From: Mangrovibrevibacter kandeliae
GTDB taxonomy: Bacteria > Pseudomonadota > Alphaproteobacteria > Rhizobiales > Rhizobiaceae
Assembly: GCF_024519155.1 (NCBI RefSeq)
Contig: NZ_JANIFJ010000008.1
Span: forward strand, 62,001-126,000
DNA: 64,000 nucleotides
Reading direction: 5' to 3'
Shown in pieces: positions 34,414-43,401 of this stretch. The position numbers and the translations under genes were made by a program. Position 1 is the stretch's first letter. Each line of letters begins with the position of its first letter. Under the pieces are notes generated by a model. That model was not told the origin of the DNA. It searched no databases and saw only the letters and a list, made by a program, of their open reading frames with translations.

Positions 34414-35775
34414 ATGTCGATCAAACTCGAGTGGAGCCGCCGACGCTTCTTGACCACCAGCGCGGCGCTCGGCGCCGGGCTCGCCGCGCCCCACGTCTTC
34501 GTTCGCAACGCGTGGTCGCAGGACAAGGTCTTCTGCAACAACCCAACCGGCGGCACCGTCACGCTCGGCTTCAACGTGCCGCAATCGGGGCCGTACGCTG
34601 ACGAGGGCGCCGACGAGTTGCGCGCCTTCCAGCTGGCCGTGAAGCACCTCAACGGCGAGGGCGACGGCGGCATGATCCCGACCTTCAAGCCGTCGAGCCT
34701 GAAGGGCAACGGCATCCTCGGCAAGAAGGTCGCCTTCGTCACCGGCGACACGCAGACCAAGTCCGACGCCGCGCGCGCCTCGGCCAAGCGCATGGTCGAG
34801 GCCGACAAGGCGATCATGATCTCGGGCGGTTCGTCGTCCGGTGTCGCCGTCGCGGTGCAGTCGCTGTGCCAGGACATGGGCGTGATCTTCATGACCGGCC
34901 TGACCCACTCGAACGACACGACCGGCAAGGACAAGCGGCGCTACGGCTTCCGCCACTTCTTCAACGCCTACATGTCGGGCGTCGCGCTCGGCCCGGTGCT
35001 CGCCGAGGAGTACGGCAAGGACCGCAAGGCCTATCACCTCACCGCCGACTACACCTGGGGCTGGACCCAGGAGGAGTCGATGAAGAACGCCACCGAGGCG
35101 CAGGGCTGGCAGACGGTGCAGACCGTGCGCACCCCGCTCGGCGCCGGCGACTTCTCCCAGTATCTGACGCCGGTCCTGAACTCGGGCGCCGACGTCCTGA
35201 TCCTCAACCACTACGGCGGCGACATGGTGAACTCGCTGCGCCAGGCGGTCACCCAGTTCGACATGAAGTCCAAGCAGGTGAACGGCAAGAACTTCGAGAT
35301 CGTGGTGCCGCTGTTCTCCGAGCTGATGGCCGAAGGCGCCGGTGCGGCGGCCAAGGGCATCCTCGGCACCGCCAACTGGGACTGGAAGCTCGACAACGCC
35401 GCGACCAAGGCCTTCGCCAAGTCGTTCGGCACCGAGTATGGCCGGCCGCCGTCGCAGGCCGCCCACACCTGCTACGCGCAGACGCTGCTCTACGCCAACG
35501 CGGTGGAGATGGCCGGCACCTTCTATCCGCCGGAGGTGATCAAGGCGCTGGAGGACTTCGAGTTCGACGGTCTCGGCAACGGGCCGACGCTCTATCGCGG
35601 CGCCGACCACCAGTGCTTCAAGGACGTGCTGGTCGTGCGCGGCAAGGAGGAGCCGGCCAACCAGTTCGACCTCATGGAAGTGGTCAAGATCGTCCCGCGC
35701 GACACCGTCACCTACGACGCGTCGATCTTCGGCGGCGAGCTCGGCCCCGCCGAGGTCAAGGGCTGCGCGGCCTGA
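34414..35775 (+). CDS. Branched-chain amino acid-type ABC transporter substrate-binding protein (Tat-exported)
   Basis: A 453-residue periplasmic binding protein of the Peripla_BP_6 (Leu/Ile/Val-binding) family. The N-terminus has a twin-arginine signal (WSRRRFLTTSAALGAGLAA). The mature part shows LGFNVPQSGPYADEGADELR, then GGSSSGVAVAVQSLCQDMGV and YHLTADYTWGWTQEESMKNA. Tat export and length (over 400 residues) set it apart from LivJ/LivK and are closer to urea- or amide-binding relatives, so the ligand should not be assumed to be leucine. A GGAGGA precedes the ATG. It is the first gene of a five-gene operon. Confidence 0.92.
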   Translation: MSIKLEWSRRRFLTTSAALGAGLAAPHVFVRNAWSQDKVFCNNPTGGTVTLGFNVPQSGPYADEGADELRAFQLAVKHLNGEGDGGMIPTFKPSSLKGNGILGKKVAFVTGDTQTKSDAARASAKRMVEADKAIMISGGSSSGVAVAVQSLCQDMGVIFMTGLTHSNDTTGKDKRRYGFRHFFNAYMSGVALGPVLAEEYGKDRKAYHLTADYTWGWTQEESMKNATEAQGWQTVQTVRTPLGAGDFSQYLTPVLNSGADVLILNHYGGDMVNSLRQAVTQFDMKSKQVNGKNFEIVVPLFSELMAEGAGAAAKGILGTANWDWKLDNAATKAFAKSFGTEYGRPPSQAAHTCYAQTLLYANAVEMAGTFYPPEVIKALEDFEFDGLGNGPTLYRGADHQCFKDVLVVRGKEEPANQFDLMEVVKIVPRDTVTYDASIFGGELGPAEVKGCAA

Positions 35776-35857
35776 TCGCCACACACAGCCGCTCCGTCGG
35801 ACGAGGCCGGCGGAGCGGCAGGTTTTTCCGCAGTTTCCATATTGCGGCGGAGTTTGA

Positions 35858-36871
35858 ATGGACGCGTTGATACTGCAGGTCTTGAACGGGCTGGACAAAG
35901 GCGGGGCCTATGCGCTGATCGCGCTCGGCCTGACGCTCATCTTCGGCACCCTCGGTGTCGTCAACTTCGCGCACGGCGCGCTGTTCATGCTCGGGGCCTT
36001 CTGCTCGGTCAGCTTCGCCAAGCTCCTGACCATCTCCGAGCGGGTGCGCGACGAGAGCGTCACCTTCTTCGAGGCCTACAAGGAGGTCCCGTACCTCGAG
36101 ATCTGGTGGGGCGAGACCGGCAAGTCGATCGTCGACTGGGCGGTGCCGCTGTCGCTGCTCCTGACCGTGCCCGTGATGCTGCTCGTCGGAGTCGCGATGG
36201 AGCGCGGCCTGATCCGCTTCTTCTACAAGCGCAGCCACGCCGAGCAGATCCTCGTCACCTTCGGCCTGGCGATCGTCCTGCAGGAGATCGTCAAGAGCTT
36301 CTTCGGCGCCAACCCGATCCCGCTCGCCGCCCCCGCAGCCCTGTCCGGCAGCGCCGACATCGGCAGCCTCGTCGGCCTGCACGGCATCTCCTACCCCTTG
36401 TGGCGCATGATCTACTTCGTCTTCTCGCTGGGCGTGATCGGCGCGGTCTTCGCGTTCCTGCAGCTCACGACCTTCGGCATGGTCGTGCGGGCCGGCATGG
36501 CGGACCGCGAGACCGTCGGCCTTCTCGGCATCAACATCGGCCGGCGCTTCACCGTGGTGTTCGGCATCGCGGCCGTCGTCGCCGGGCTCGCGGGATCGAT
36601 GTACACCCCGATCCTGTCGCCCAACTACCATCTCGGCATGGATTTCCTGGTGCTCTCCTTCGTGGTGGTGGTGGTCGGCGGCATGGGCTCGCTCGGCGGC
36701 GCGGTGGTCGCCGGATTCCTGCTCGGCATCCTGCAGTCCTTCGCCTCGATGACGCAGGTGAAGGCGATCATCCCCGGGATCGACCAGATCATCATCTACC
36801 TCGTCGCCGTGGTGATCCTCCTGGCGCTGCCGCGTGGCCTGATGGGCCGGCGCGGCGTGATGGAGGCCTGA
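35858..36871 (+). CDS. Branched-chain amino acid-type ABC transporter permease (LivH-like)
   Basis: A 337-residue permease. The LivH start [20 protein letters not shown] and [13 protein letters not shown] are clear, as are the Gly-rich [13 protein letters not shown] and C-terminal [14 protein letters not shown]. It is longer than LivH because of a 40-45 residue, partly charged insertion after the second helix (about 52-95, with [20 protein letters not shown]). That insertion also marks it as a separate subfamily. It follows the binding protein after 82 nt. Confidence 0.92.
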   Translation: MDALILQVLNGLDKGGAYALIALGLTLIFGTLGVVNFAHGALFMLGAFCSVSFAKLLTISERVRDESVTFFEAYKEVPYLEIWWGETGKSIVDWAVPLSLLLTVPVMLLVGVAMERGLIRFFYKRSHAEQILVTFGLAIVLQEIVKSFFGANPIPLAAPAALSGSADIGSLVGLHGISYPLWRMIYFVFSLGVIGAVFAFLQLTTFGMVVRAGMADRETVGLLGINIGRRFTVVFGIAAVVAGLAGSMYTPILSPNYHLGMDFLVLSFVVVVVGGMGSLGGAVVAGFLLGILQSFASMTQVKAIIPGIDQIIIYLVAVVILLALPRGLMGRRGVMEA

Positions 36872-36875
36872 GCCG

Positions 36876-38039
36876 ATGAGCACCGTCACCGCCCGTCCGG
36901 GCCCGAAGCGCGAGCTCCTGACGCTCGCGATCTTCGCGCTCGCCATCCTCACGATGCCGATCTGGCTCGCCCCGATCGGCGCCGGCTATCCGGACATCCT
37001 GCAGAAGTTCGCCATCTTCGGGATCTTCGCGATCGGCTTCAACATCCTGTTCGGCTTCGCCGGCTACCTGTCCTTCGGCCACGCCGCCTTCCTCGGCGCC
37101 GGGTCCTACGCCGCGGTCTGGGCCTTCAAGCTGTTCAGCCTCAACGCGGTCTTCGCGATCGTCTTCGCCATCGCGGTCGCCGGCATCTTCTCGCTCGTCA
37201 TCGGCTACGTGAGTCTCAGGCGCTCCGGCATCTACTTCTCGATCCTGACGCTCGCCTTCGCTCAGATGTCCTACAATCTGGCCTACTCGGTGCTGACTCC
37301 GATCACCAACGGCGAGACGGGGCTGCAGCTCTCCGGCGGCGACCCGCGCGTCCTGGACCGGGCGCTGTTCGTCACCACCTCGCGGCTGCAGCCACCGGAC
37401 CTCTTCGGGATCGCGCTGCAGGGCTGGTCGGGCTTCTATTTCTGTGCCGTGCTCCTGGTGATCGCCTTCTACGTGTCGATGCGCATCCGTCATTCGGCGT
37501 TCGGGCTGACGCTGCTCGCGATCAAGTCGAACCAGCGGCGCATGGGCTTCACCGGCTTCTCGGCCAAGCCCTACCTGCTCACCGCCTTCGTCATCTCGGG
37601 CATGTATGCCGGCCTTGCCGGGGCGCTGCTGGCGACGACCGATCCGCTCGCAGGCGCCGACCGCATGCAGTGGACGGCGTCGGGCGAGGTGGTGCTGATG
37701 ACGATCCTCGGCGGCGTCGGCACGCTGCTCGGCCCGGTCATCGGAGCGGCGCTGATCAAGTATCTCGAGCAGATCTTCTCCTCGTTCAACGAGGCGCTGC
37801 TGCACCGCACCTTCGACTTCCTGCCGGGGGCGGCCGACGACGTGGTGACGGCTATCTTCGCGCCCTTCGTCGGTGAGGGCTGGCAGCTGACGCTCGGCCT
37901 GATGTTCATGGCGATCGTGATCTTCCTGCCGGGCGGCATCATGGAGGGCGTACGACGCATCGCCGGCGCCAGCCGCCGCCAGCGCACCGGCAGCTCGGCT
38001 GCGGCGCGCGAGGTCGGCCGCCGCATTCCCGCCGAATGA
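36876..38039 (+). CDS. Branched-chain amino acid-type ABC transporter permease (LivM-like)
   Basis: A 387-residue permease with the LivM pattern: [20 protein letters not shown] near the N-terminus, then [20 protein letters not shown], and [17 protein letters not shown] in the coupling region. A periplasmic loop of about 40 residues lies between helices in the middle ([20 protein letters not shown]), longer than in LivM. The last 25 residues are basic and cytoplasmic. It starts 4 nt after livH, with GGAGG about 9 nt upstream. Confidence 0.92.
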   Translation: MSTVTARPGPKRELLTLAIFALAILTMPIWLAPIGAGYPDILQKFAIFGIFAIGFNILFGFAGYLSFGHAAFLGAGSYAAVWAFKLFSLNAVFAIVFAIAVAGIFSLVIGYVSLRRSGIYFSILTLAFAQMSYNLAYSVLTPITNGETGLQLSGGDPRVLDRALFVTTSRLQPPDLFGIALQGWSGFYFCAVLLVIAFYVSMRIRHSAFGLTLLAIKSNQRRMGFTGFSAKPYLLTAFVISGMYAGLAGALLATTDPLAGADRMQWTASGEVVLMTILGGVGTLLGPVIGAALIKYLEQIFSSFNEALLHRTFDFLPGAADDVVTAIFAPFVGEGWQLTLGLMFMAIVIFLPGGIMEGVRRIAGASRRQRTGSSAAAREVGRRIPAE

Positions 38040-38049
38040 GGTTCGCAGC

Positions 38050-38805
38050 ATGAGTCTTCTCGCCATCCACGGCGTCAACAAGCGCTTCGGCGGCCTGCGC
38101 GCGCTGAACGACGTCAACCTGTCGATCAAGCAGGGCAGCGTGCACGCCATCATCGGGCCGAACGGGGCCGGCAAGTCGACGCTGCTCAACTGCCTTGTCG
38201 GGCGGATCAAGCCGGACGAGGGGCGGGTCGATTTCGACGGGCGCTCGCTGCTCGGTCTCGAGCCGCAGGCGATCAACCAAGCGGGTGTCGCGCGCGTCTT
38301 CCAGACGCCCGAGATCTTCCCGGACCTGTCGGTGATGGAAAACGTCATGATGCCGGCCTTCGCCAGCAAGGACGGCGCGTTCCGCATCGGCTTGTGGAGG
38401 CGGGTTGCTGACCGGCGCGACGTCGAGGCGGAGGCGGAGGAGATCCTCCACGACCTGAACCTCTGGGACCAGCGCGACCATCACGCCGGCTCGATGTCTA
38501 GAGGCGACAAGCGCCGGCTGGAGCTCGCGATGTGCCTGGTGCAGCATCCGCGGCTCCTGCTCCTCGACGAGCCGACGGCCGGAATGTCGCGCGCCGACAC
38601 CAACAACACCATCGACCTTCTGAAGAAGATTGCCGCCCGCGGCATCACCAAGGTGATCATCGAGCACGACATGCACGTGGTCTTCTCGCTCGCCGACCGG
38701 GTGTCGGTGATGGCGCAGGGCACCGTGATCGCCGAGGGCACGCCGGCCGAGATCAAGAACGATCCGCGCGTCCAGGAAGCCTATCTCGGAGGTGCCCACC
38801 TATGA
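38050..38805 (+). CDS. Branched-chain amino acid-type ABC transporter ATP-binding protein (LivG-like)
   Basis: A 251-residue ATPase. Walker A is GPNGAGKST and Walker B is LLLLDEPTAGM. The ABC signature is degenerate: MSRGDKRRLELAM replaces the usual LSYGQQRRLEIAR of LivG. This deviates at the second and fourth signature positions but keeps the key Ser and Gly. The RVFQTPEIFPDLSVMENV Q-loop region is intact. Its stop overlaps the start of the LivF-like gene (ATGA), so the two ATPases are coupled and presumably form the heterodimer. Confidence 0.93.
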   Translation: MSLLAIHGVNKRFGGLRALNDVNLSIKQGSVHAIIGPNGAGKSTLLNCLVGRIKPDEGRVDFDGRSLLGLEPQAINQAGVARVFQTPEIFPDLSVMENVMMPAFASKDGAFRIGLWRRVADRRDVEAEAEEILHDLNLWDQRDHHAGSMSRGDKRRLELAMCLVQHPRLLLLDEPTAGMSRADTNNTIDLLKKIAARGITKVIIEHDMHVVFSLADRVSVMAQGTVIAEGTPAEIKNDPRVQEAYLGGAHL

Positions 38806-39587
38806 GCCAGGCGACGACGACGGCAAAGCATCCTCCCGCGCGTGCAGCCGGCGCCGCCCGCCCGGCGGCGAAGGAGGACGCGCCGGCCTTCTTCTCGGCG
38901 CGCGGCCTGCATGCCTATTACGGCGAGAGCTACATCGTGCAGGGCGTCTCCTTCGACGTCCGCGAAGGCGAGATCCTGGCGCTGCTCGGGCGCAACGGGG
39001 CCGGCAAGACCTCGACGCTGCGTACCATTGCCCGCGCCGGCTCACCCGACCTGAAGGCCGGCGAGATCTGGCTCGACGGGGCGCCGCTGCACCAGATGAA
39101 GAGCCACGAGGCGGCGCAGCGCGGCGTGCAGCTGGTGCCGGAGGATCGTCGCATCATCCCCGGGCTGACGGTGGAGGAGAACCTCAAGCTCGCCCAGATC
39201 AACCCGCCGATCGGCTGGTCGATCGAGCGGATCTACCAGCATTTCCCGCGTCTGGCCGAGCGCCGCACGCAGGAGGGCGTGACGATGTCCGGCGGCGAGC
39301 AGCAGATGCTGGCCGTCGCCCGGGCGCTCGCCCGGGAGGTCAAGCTGCTCCTCCTCGACGAGCCCTACGAAGGCCTCGCGCCGGTGATCGTGCAGGAGAT
39401 CGAGCGCATTCTCGAGGAGATCAAGACGCTCGGAATCACCACCATCCTCGTCGAGCAGAACGCCATCGCGGCGCTGCATCTCGCCGATCGGGCGCTGATC
39501 CTCGACATGGGCGAGGTCGTCTTCGACGGCGCGGCCCGCGAGGTGATCGACAACAAGGAGCTGCGGCTCCAGTACCTGGCGGTGTGA
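38802..39587 (+). CDS. Branched-chain amino acid-type ABC transporter ATP-binding protein (LivF-like)
   Basis: A 261-residue ATPase. It has a 30-residue Ala/Pro-rich N-terminal extension before the LHAYYGESYIVQGVSFDV core, Walker A GRNGAGKTS, the LivF-typical VQLVPEDRRIIPGLTVEENL, the signature MSGGEQQMLAVARAL and Walker B LLLLDEPYEGLAP. A GGAGG is placed about 9 nt before the ATG at 38802. It is the last gene of the operon; no clear terminator hairpin follows. Confidence 0.93.
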   Translation: MSQATTTAKHPPARAAGAARPAAKEDAPAFFSARGLHAYYGESYIVQGVSFDVREGEILALLGRNGAGKTSTLRTIARAGSPDLKAGEIWLDGAPLHQMKSHEAAQRGVQLVPEDRRIIPGLTVEENLKLAQINPPIGWSIERIYQHFPRLAERRTQEGVTMSGGEQQMLAVARALAREVKLLLLDEPYEGLAPVIVQEIERILEEIKTLGITTILVEQNAIAALHLADRALILDMGEVVFDGAAREVIDNKELRLQYLAV

Positions 39588-39761
39588 TCGCGGTCGCTTC
39601 GCTTTTGAGGCAAATGCCGCATGCAGATCAGGCTTGCCGAACCCTTAACAGCGGGGGCCCGGACGCCTGCGCTCAGCGCATGGCCGCTGCCCGCCACCAC
39701 CGTCTACTCATGCTGCGCTGCACAACGCATATTCCATAGCAACAGCACGAGGGATATCGTT

Positions 39762-39950
39762 ATGAGCCGCCAGCCGAACCGTTCCATCAGCCCGCAGGGC
39801 CTCAGCCGCAGCATCCGCAGCTTCGCCGAGACCTTCGGCAGCGCCGCGTCCGTCGCCGCCGCCATCGAATCGGGCCGTCGTCCGAGCGGCGCCGATCTCA
39901 AGCGGCTCGGCATCGATCCGACCGCCTTCGCGGGCGTGCGCGTCTTCTAA
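39762..39950 (+). CDS. Small basic hypothetical protein
   Basis: A 62-residue protein starting MSRQPNRSISPQGLSRSIRS and containing FGSAASVAAAIESGRRPSGA and DLKRLGID, a pattern I associate with small conserved alphaproteobacterial proteins of unknown function. A GAGGG lies before the ATG, and a strong terminator hairpin starts 12 nt after the stop codon, which supports an independent small gene. There is no signal peptide or membrane helix. An upstream in-frame ATG at 39621 would give 109 residues but with non-coding-like sequence. Confidence 0.68.
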   Translation: MSRQPNRSISPQGLSRSIRSFAETFGSAASVAAAIESGRRPSGADLKRLGIDPTAFAGVRVF

Positions 39951-39962
39951 ACTCGCCGCGTT

Positions 39963-39984
39963 GGGACGGCCATGCAGCCGTCCC
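39963..39984 (+). terminator. Terminator hairpin after the small gene
   Basis: A perfect 8-bp stem (gggacggc and gccgtccc) with loop catgca begins 12 nt after the stop of the 62-residue gene. There is no T-run. It may also stop transcription from the convergent flavodoxin-fold reductase gene. Confidence 0.6.
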
Positions 39985-40063
39985 GCGCCCGGCACCGGTC
40001 GGGCTATGCCACACTCCATCGGGTGTGGCCGCTCCACGCGTCGCGGCCCTACCGAGCGCGGTC

Positions 40064-40648
40064 TCAGAACCGCGCCATCGCCCGCCGAACTTTGTCCTTG
40101 AACGCCTCGAGCTGCGGCTCGGTGTTGTTGTTCATGTCGTAGAGCGCGAGATACCGAACCGGTCCCGCGGGACGGAAGACCGTCCAGAACACGCGGGTCG
40201 CGACCTTGCGGGGCGGGTCGCCGACAAGCCAGGCGCGCGAGCGCTTGCCGCCATAGGTCGTGACGACCGCGATCTTCCTCTTGGGCGGCAGCACGCGCAC
40301 CAGCGTGCCGCCGCGCATCTCGAAGGCGACGCCCGGCACGAAGACGCGGTCGAAGAATCCCTTGAGGATCGCCGGCAGCCCGAAGTTCCAGACCGGATAG
40401 ACGAAGACGATCGCCTCGGCCGCCTTCACCCGCTCGACATAGGAGCGGATCGCGGGTGTCAGGTTGTCCGGCACGTCGTGGTAGAGCAGCCGCTCCTCGC
40501 GCGACAACACGGCGTCGAAGCCTTCGCCATATAGGCTGAGGTGATCGACCGCGTGGCCGGCCGCTTCCAGCTCCTCCAGCACGATGGCGTTCAGCGCCGC
40601 ATTGTAGCTCGTTTCGACCGGGTGGGCGTGGACGACGAGGACGCGCAC
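40064..40648 (-). CDS. NAD(P)H-dependent flavodoxin-fold oxidoreductase (NQO/KefF-like)
   Basis: A 194-residue FMN or FAD reductase. It has VLVVHAHPVETSYNAALNAI at the N-terminus, the quinone reductase motif IVFVYPVWNFGLPAILKGFFDRVF, and VVTTYGGKRS in the third flavin loop. This is the NAD(P)H dehydrogenase (quinone)/modulator family. The start is GTG at 40648, 5 nt after the stop of the FAD oxidoreductase gene, so it is the last gene of the minus-strand catabolic arm. It may supply reducing power or detoxify a quinoid intermediate (inferred). Confidence 0.9.
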   Translation of the reverse strand: MRVLVVHAHPVETSYNAALNAIVLEELEAAGHAVDHLSLYGEGFDAVLSREERLLYHDVPDNLTPAIRSYVERVKAAEAIVFVYPVWNFGLPAILKGFFDRVFVPGVAFEMRGGTLVRVLPPKRKIAVVTTYGGKRSRAWLVGDPPRKVATRVFWTVFRPAGPVRYLALYDMNNNTEPQLEAFKDKVRRAMARF

Positions 40649-40653
40649 CGCCC

Positions 40654-42072
40654 TCAGGCCGCGCCGGAGACCGGCTGCAGGCCGGAGAACAGCCAGGCCT
40701 TGCCGGCGCTAAAGTCGAAGTCCGGGTTCTCCCAGGCGATCATCTTGCCGGGGTTCAGAATGCCGGCGGGATCGGCTTCGCGCTTGAAGGCGACCTGCCC
40801 GGGATCGGAGCGCTTCATGCCGCCTTCCTCCAGCGTGTAGCGGTGCGGGTTGAAGACGAGGCAGCCATTGTCCTCGTGGATCCGGATGATCTCCTCCAGC
40901 CGCTCCTCAGAGGTGAAACGCACGATCGGCAGCCCGGAAAAGACGACGCGGCCGTCGAAGCGGATGAGCTCGTTGTGCATCGGCAGCTCGTCGCCGAAGA
41001 TCGCGATGATGCGCTTTAGCGTTTCGAGGTCAGGATACTGCGTCTGCAGGTAGGTGATGGTCGGATCGATCTTCAGCCCCCGCAGGGTCGTGTGGTTCCA
41101 GGCGAGCTCGTAGGCCGGCGGCAGACGCTTCCTGTCGTCCTCGCTCGCCAGGTCCGAGCGGTAGAGCATCTCACCCTTCTGGTGGGCGAGGAAGAGAGCG
41201 AGCGTCTCCATCGCCTGCGGCGCCGCCATCATCACGACGACCGACTGGTCGCGCCGGATGAACTTCTGGTGCCGGGTGAACCAGTCGTGCGGCACGGGCG
41301 CCGCGATCGGCGCGATCTCCTTGAGGAGGATGCCGTCCTGCAGCGCCACGTCCCGCCCGAAGCGCACGGCCTCCTCGATCGTGTCGAAGCCGGCGAGGAC
41401 GTCGACCCAGTCATAGGCAGCCGTCAGCGGCATCTCGGCTTCGACGACGATGCCGTTGGTGCCGTAGGCGTGGGCGACCTTCAGGATGTCGGTGCCCTTG
41501 AGGTCGAGGATGCGCGGGTTCGCCTCGCAGGTCACGACCTTCAGGCCGAGGATGTTGCCGAAGTTGCGCAGGCCGCCCCAGCGGATCGAGCCGACGCCGC
41601 CCGAGCCGCCGGCGATGAAACCGCCGATGGTCGCGGTGCGATAGGTCGAGGGATGGAAGCGCAGCTCGGTGCCGGCCCCGGCCTTCGTCGCCTCATCGAG
41701 TTTGGCGAGGACCGTGCCGGCCTCGGCCCGCACCCGCATCGTGTCGCTCTCGATCACCCGGTCGAGGCCGGCAAGGTTGAGGATGGCGCCGCCGGCGAGC
41801 GGCATCGCCTGTCCGTAGTTGCCGGTGCCGGCGCCGCGCGGGGTGATCGCGACACCGAAGCGATGCGCCGCGGCGAGCGTCGCCACCACCTCCTCGACGC
41901 TGCGCGGCGAGACGACGAGATCTGCGGTGACGTGGTCGAGCTGGCGCTTGAGGACGGGCGAGTACCAGTAGAAGTCCCGGCTCTTCTGCAGGACGAGCTT
42001 CGGGTTGTCCTCGACGGGAATGTCGCCGAGCGCATGGCGGAAACCGCCGAGGTCCATCGAGGCTCTGTCCAT
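40654..42072 (-). CDS. FAD-binding oxidoreductase (FAD_binding_4, GlcD-like)
   Basis: A 472-residue flavoprotein with the PCMH/VAO-type FAD domain: VVSPRSVEEVVATLAAAH, then TPRGAGTGNYGQAMPLAGGA and the TATIGGFIAGGSGGVGSIRW stretch that binds the pyrophosphate. The C-terminal half differs from GlcD/D-lactate dehydrogenase and ends with NPHRYTLEEGGMKRSDPGQV, so the substrate probably also differs. No covalent-FAD His is obvious. Its start overlaps the stop of the amidohydrolase gene by 3 nt, so it works in the same pathway. Confidence 0.88.
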   Translation of the reverse strand: MDRASMDLGGFRHALGDIPVEDNPKLVLQKSRDFYWYSPVLKRQLDHVTADLVVSPRSVEEVVATLAAAHRFGVAITPRGAGTGNYGQAMPLAGGAILNLAGLDRVIESDTMRVRAEAGTVLAKLDEATKAGAGTELRFHPSTYRTATIGGFIAGGSGGVGSIRWGGLRNFGNILGLKVVTCEANPRILDLKGTDILKVAHAYGTNGIVVEAEMPLTAAYDWVDVLAGFDTIEEAVRFGRDVALQDGILLKEIAPIAAPVPHDWFTRHQKFIRRDQSVVVMMAAPQAMETLALFLAHQKGEMLYRSDLASEDDRKRLPPAYELAWNHTTLRGLKIDPTITYLQTQYPDLETLKRIIAIFGDELPMHNELIRFDGRVVFSGLPIVRFTSEERLEEIIRIHEDNGCLVFNPHRYTLEEGGMKRSDPGQVAFKREADPAGILNPGKMIAWENPDFDFSAGKAWLFSGLQPVSGAA

Positions 42073-43394
42073 CACCGGTCCTGCATGAGGTCGTCGAGTT
42101 CGCGATAGTCGGGAAGCGTGGTGTCGATCGCCCGGCCGGCGCGCAGCACGGTTCGCTCGCCCTGCGGGCGGGCCATCAGCTCGTGCCAGGTGCGGGCACC
42201 GAAGAGGACGAGGTCGGCCGACGCGCCCGGCGTGATGCGCGCCTGATAGTCGAAGCCGCAGGTGGCGGCGGGCAGGGCGGTGACGGCACGCAGCCAGTCC
42301 CACGCGTCCGCCACCGGATGGTCGAACTGGGCGATCCGTGCGCTCTCGCGAAAGACCTCGAGCATGTCGAGATCGCCATAGGCGTAGAACGGGTCGCGCG
42401 TGTTGTCGGAGGCGAGTGCCACGGCGACGCCGGCCGCCTGCAGTTCGTTGACCAGCGTGACGCCGCGCCAGCGCGGGGTGCGGGCCGGGCCGTCCGCCGG
42501 CGCTCGATCCTGCAGGTACATGTTGCACATCGGCAGCGACACGATGGTGATGCCGGCCTCTGCGACCCGGGCGATGGTATCCCGCACGAACCCCTCGTCC
42601 TGGATCGCCAGCGAGCAGCAGTGGCCGGCGGTGACGCGGCCTGCATAGCCGGTCTCGATGACGGCCTCGGCGAGCGCCCGCAGCGATCGCGCCTTGGGGT
42701 CGCCGCTCTCGTCGATGTGGAGATCGAGGTCGAGGCCATGCCGGCCGGCTGTCTCGACGGCGGCGCGGACGGCCTCGGGCGCGCGGTCGTGGACGGCAAC
42801 GGAGCCGCCGAGGAGGCCGCCATGGGCCGCCGCCATACGGGCGACCTCGTCGAGCACGGCGGGATCGAGCAGGTGGTCGGGACCGACCAGCGCGACGGCC
42901 TGGAGCTCGATGCGGCCGGCCCAACGCTCGCGCATGGCGGCGAAGAGCGGCCAGGAGATGTCGTGCTGCGGCGGCGCGGAGTCGAGATGGGTGCGGATCG
43001 CCGCGGTGCCGTGCGCGAAGGCGCAGCGCAGCGAGAAGTCCATCCGCCGCTGGGCGTCGACCGACGACCAGTTCGCCTCGCGGTCCGCCTTCACCGCCAG
43101 CAGCGCGCCGAGCCAGGTGCCGTCCGGATTGGCCTGGCGCGGCCAGACGTGACCCTTGTCGAGATGGGTGTGCATGTCGACGAAGGCCGGAAGGACGAGG
43201 CCGCCGTCGCAATCGTGCAGGGGCAGGTCGTCGTCGCCAAGCCCGCTTCCGGCGGGCGCCACGCTCTCGATCCGGCCGCTCCGGATCGTGATGTCGACGC
43301 GCGAGACGGCGCCGCTGCGCTCGCCGGTGGCCGCGTCGGGCAGGCTGGCGTTCCGGAGCAGCACGCTGCCGTCGATGGGGGGTCGGTCTCGCAT
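42072..43394 (-). CDS. Cytosine deaminase-family amidohydrolase
   Basis: A 440-residue metal-dependent hydrolase of the CodA-like group. Metal and active-site motifs are all present: DMHTHLDKGH (His75, His77), LDLHIDESGD with the proton-shuttle glutamate, TAGHCCSL, and ASDNTRDPFY carrying the final Asp. CodA-type enzymes deaminate cytosine, isocytosine, creatinine and related cyclic amidines. It sits directly after an NMT1-like importer, which suggests the imported compound is its substrate (inferred). The stop overlaps the FAD oxidoreductase start. Confidence 0.88.
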   Translation of the reverse strand: MRDRPPIDGSVLLRNASLPDAATGERSGAVSRVDITIRSGRIESVAPAGSGLGDDDLPLHDCDGGLVLPAFVDMHTHLDKGHVWPRQANPDGTWLGALLAVKADREANWSSVDAQRRMDFSLRCAFAHGTAAIRTHLDSAPPQHDISWPLFAAMRERWAGRIELQAVALVGPDHLLDPAVLDEVARMAAAHGGLLGGSVAVHDRAPEAVRAAVETAGRHGLDLDLHIDESGDPKARSLRALAEAVIETGYAGRVTAGHCCSLAIQDEGFVRDTIARVAEAGITIVSLPMCNMYLQDRAPADGPARTPRWRGVTLVNELQAAGVAVALASDNTRDPFYAYGDLDMLEVFRESARIAQFDHPVADAWDWLRAVTALPAATCGFDYQARITPGASADLVLFGARTWHELMARPQGERTVLRAGRAIDTTLPDYRELDDLMQDR

Positions 43395-43401
43395 GGTCGT
43401 C

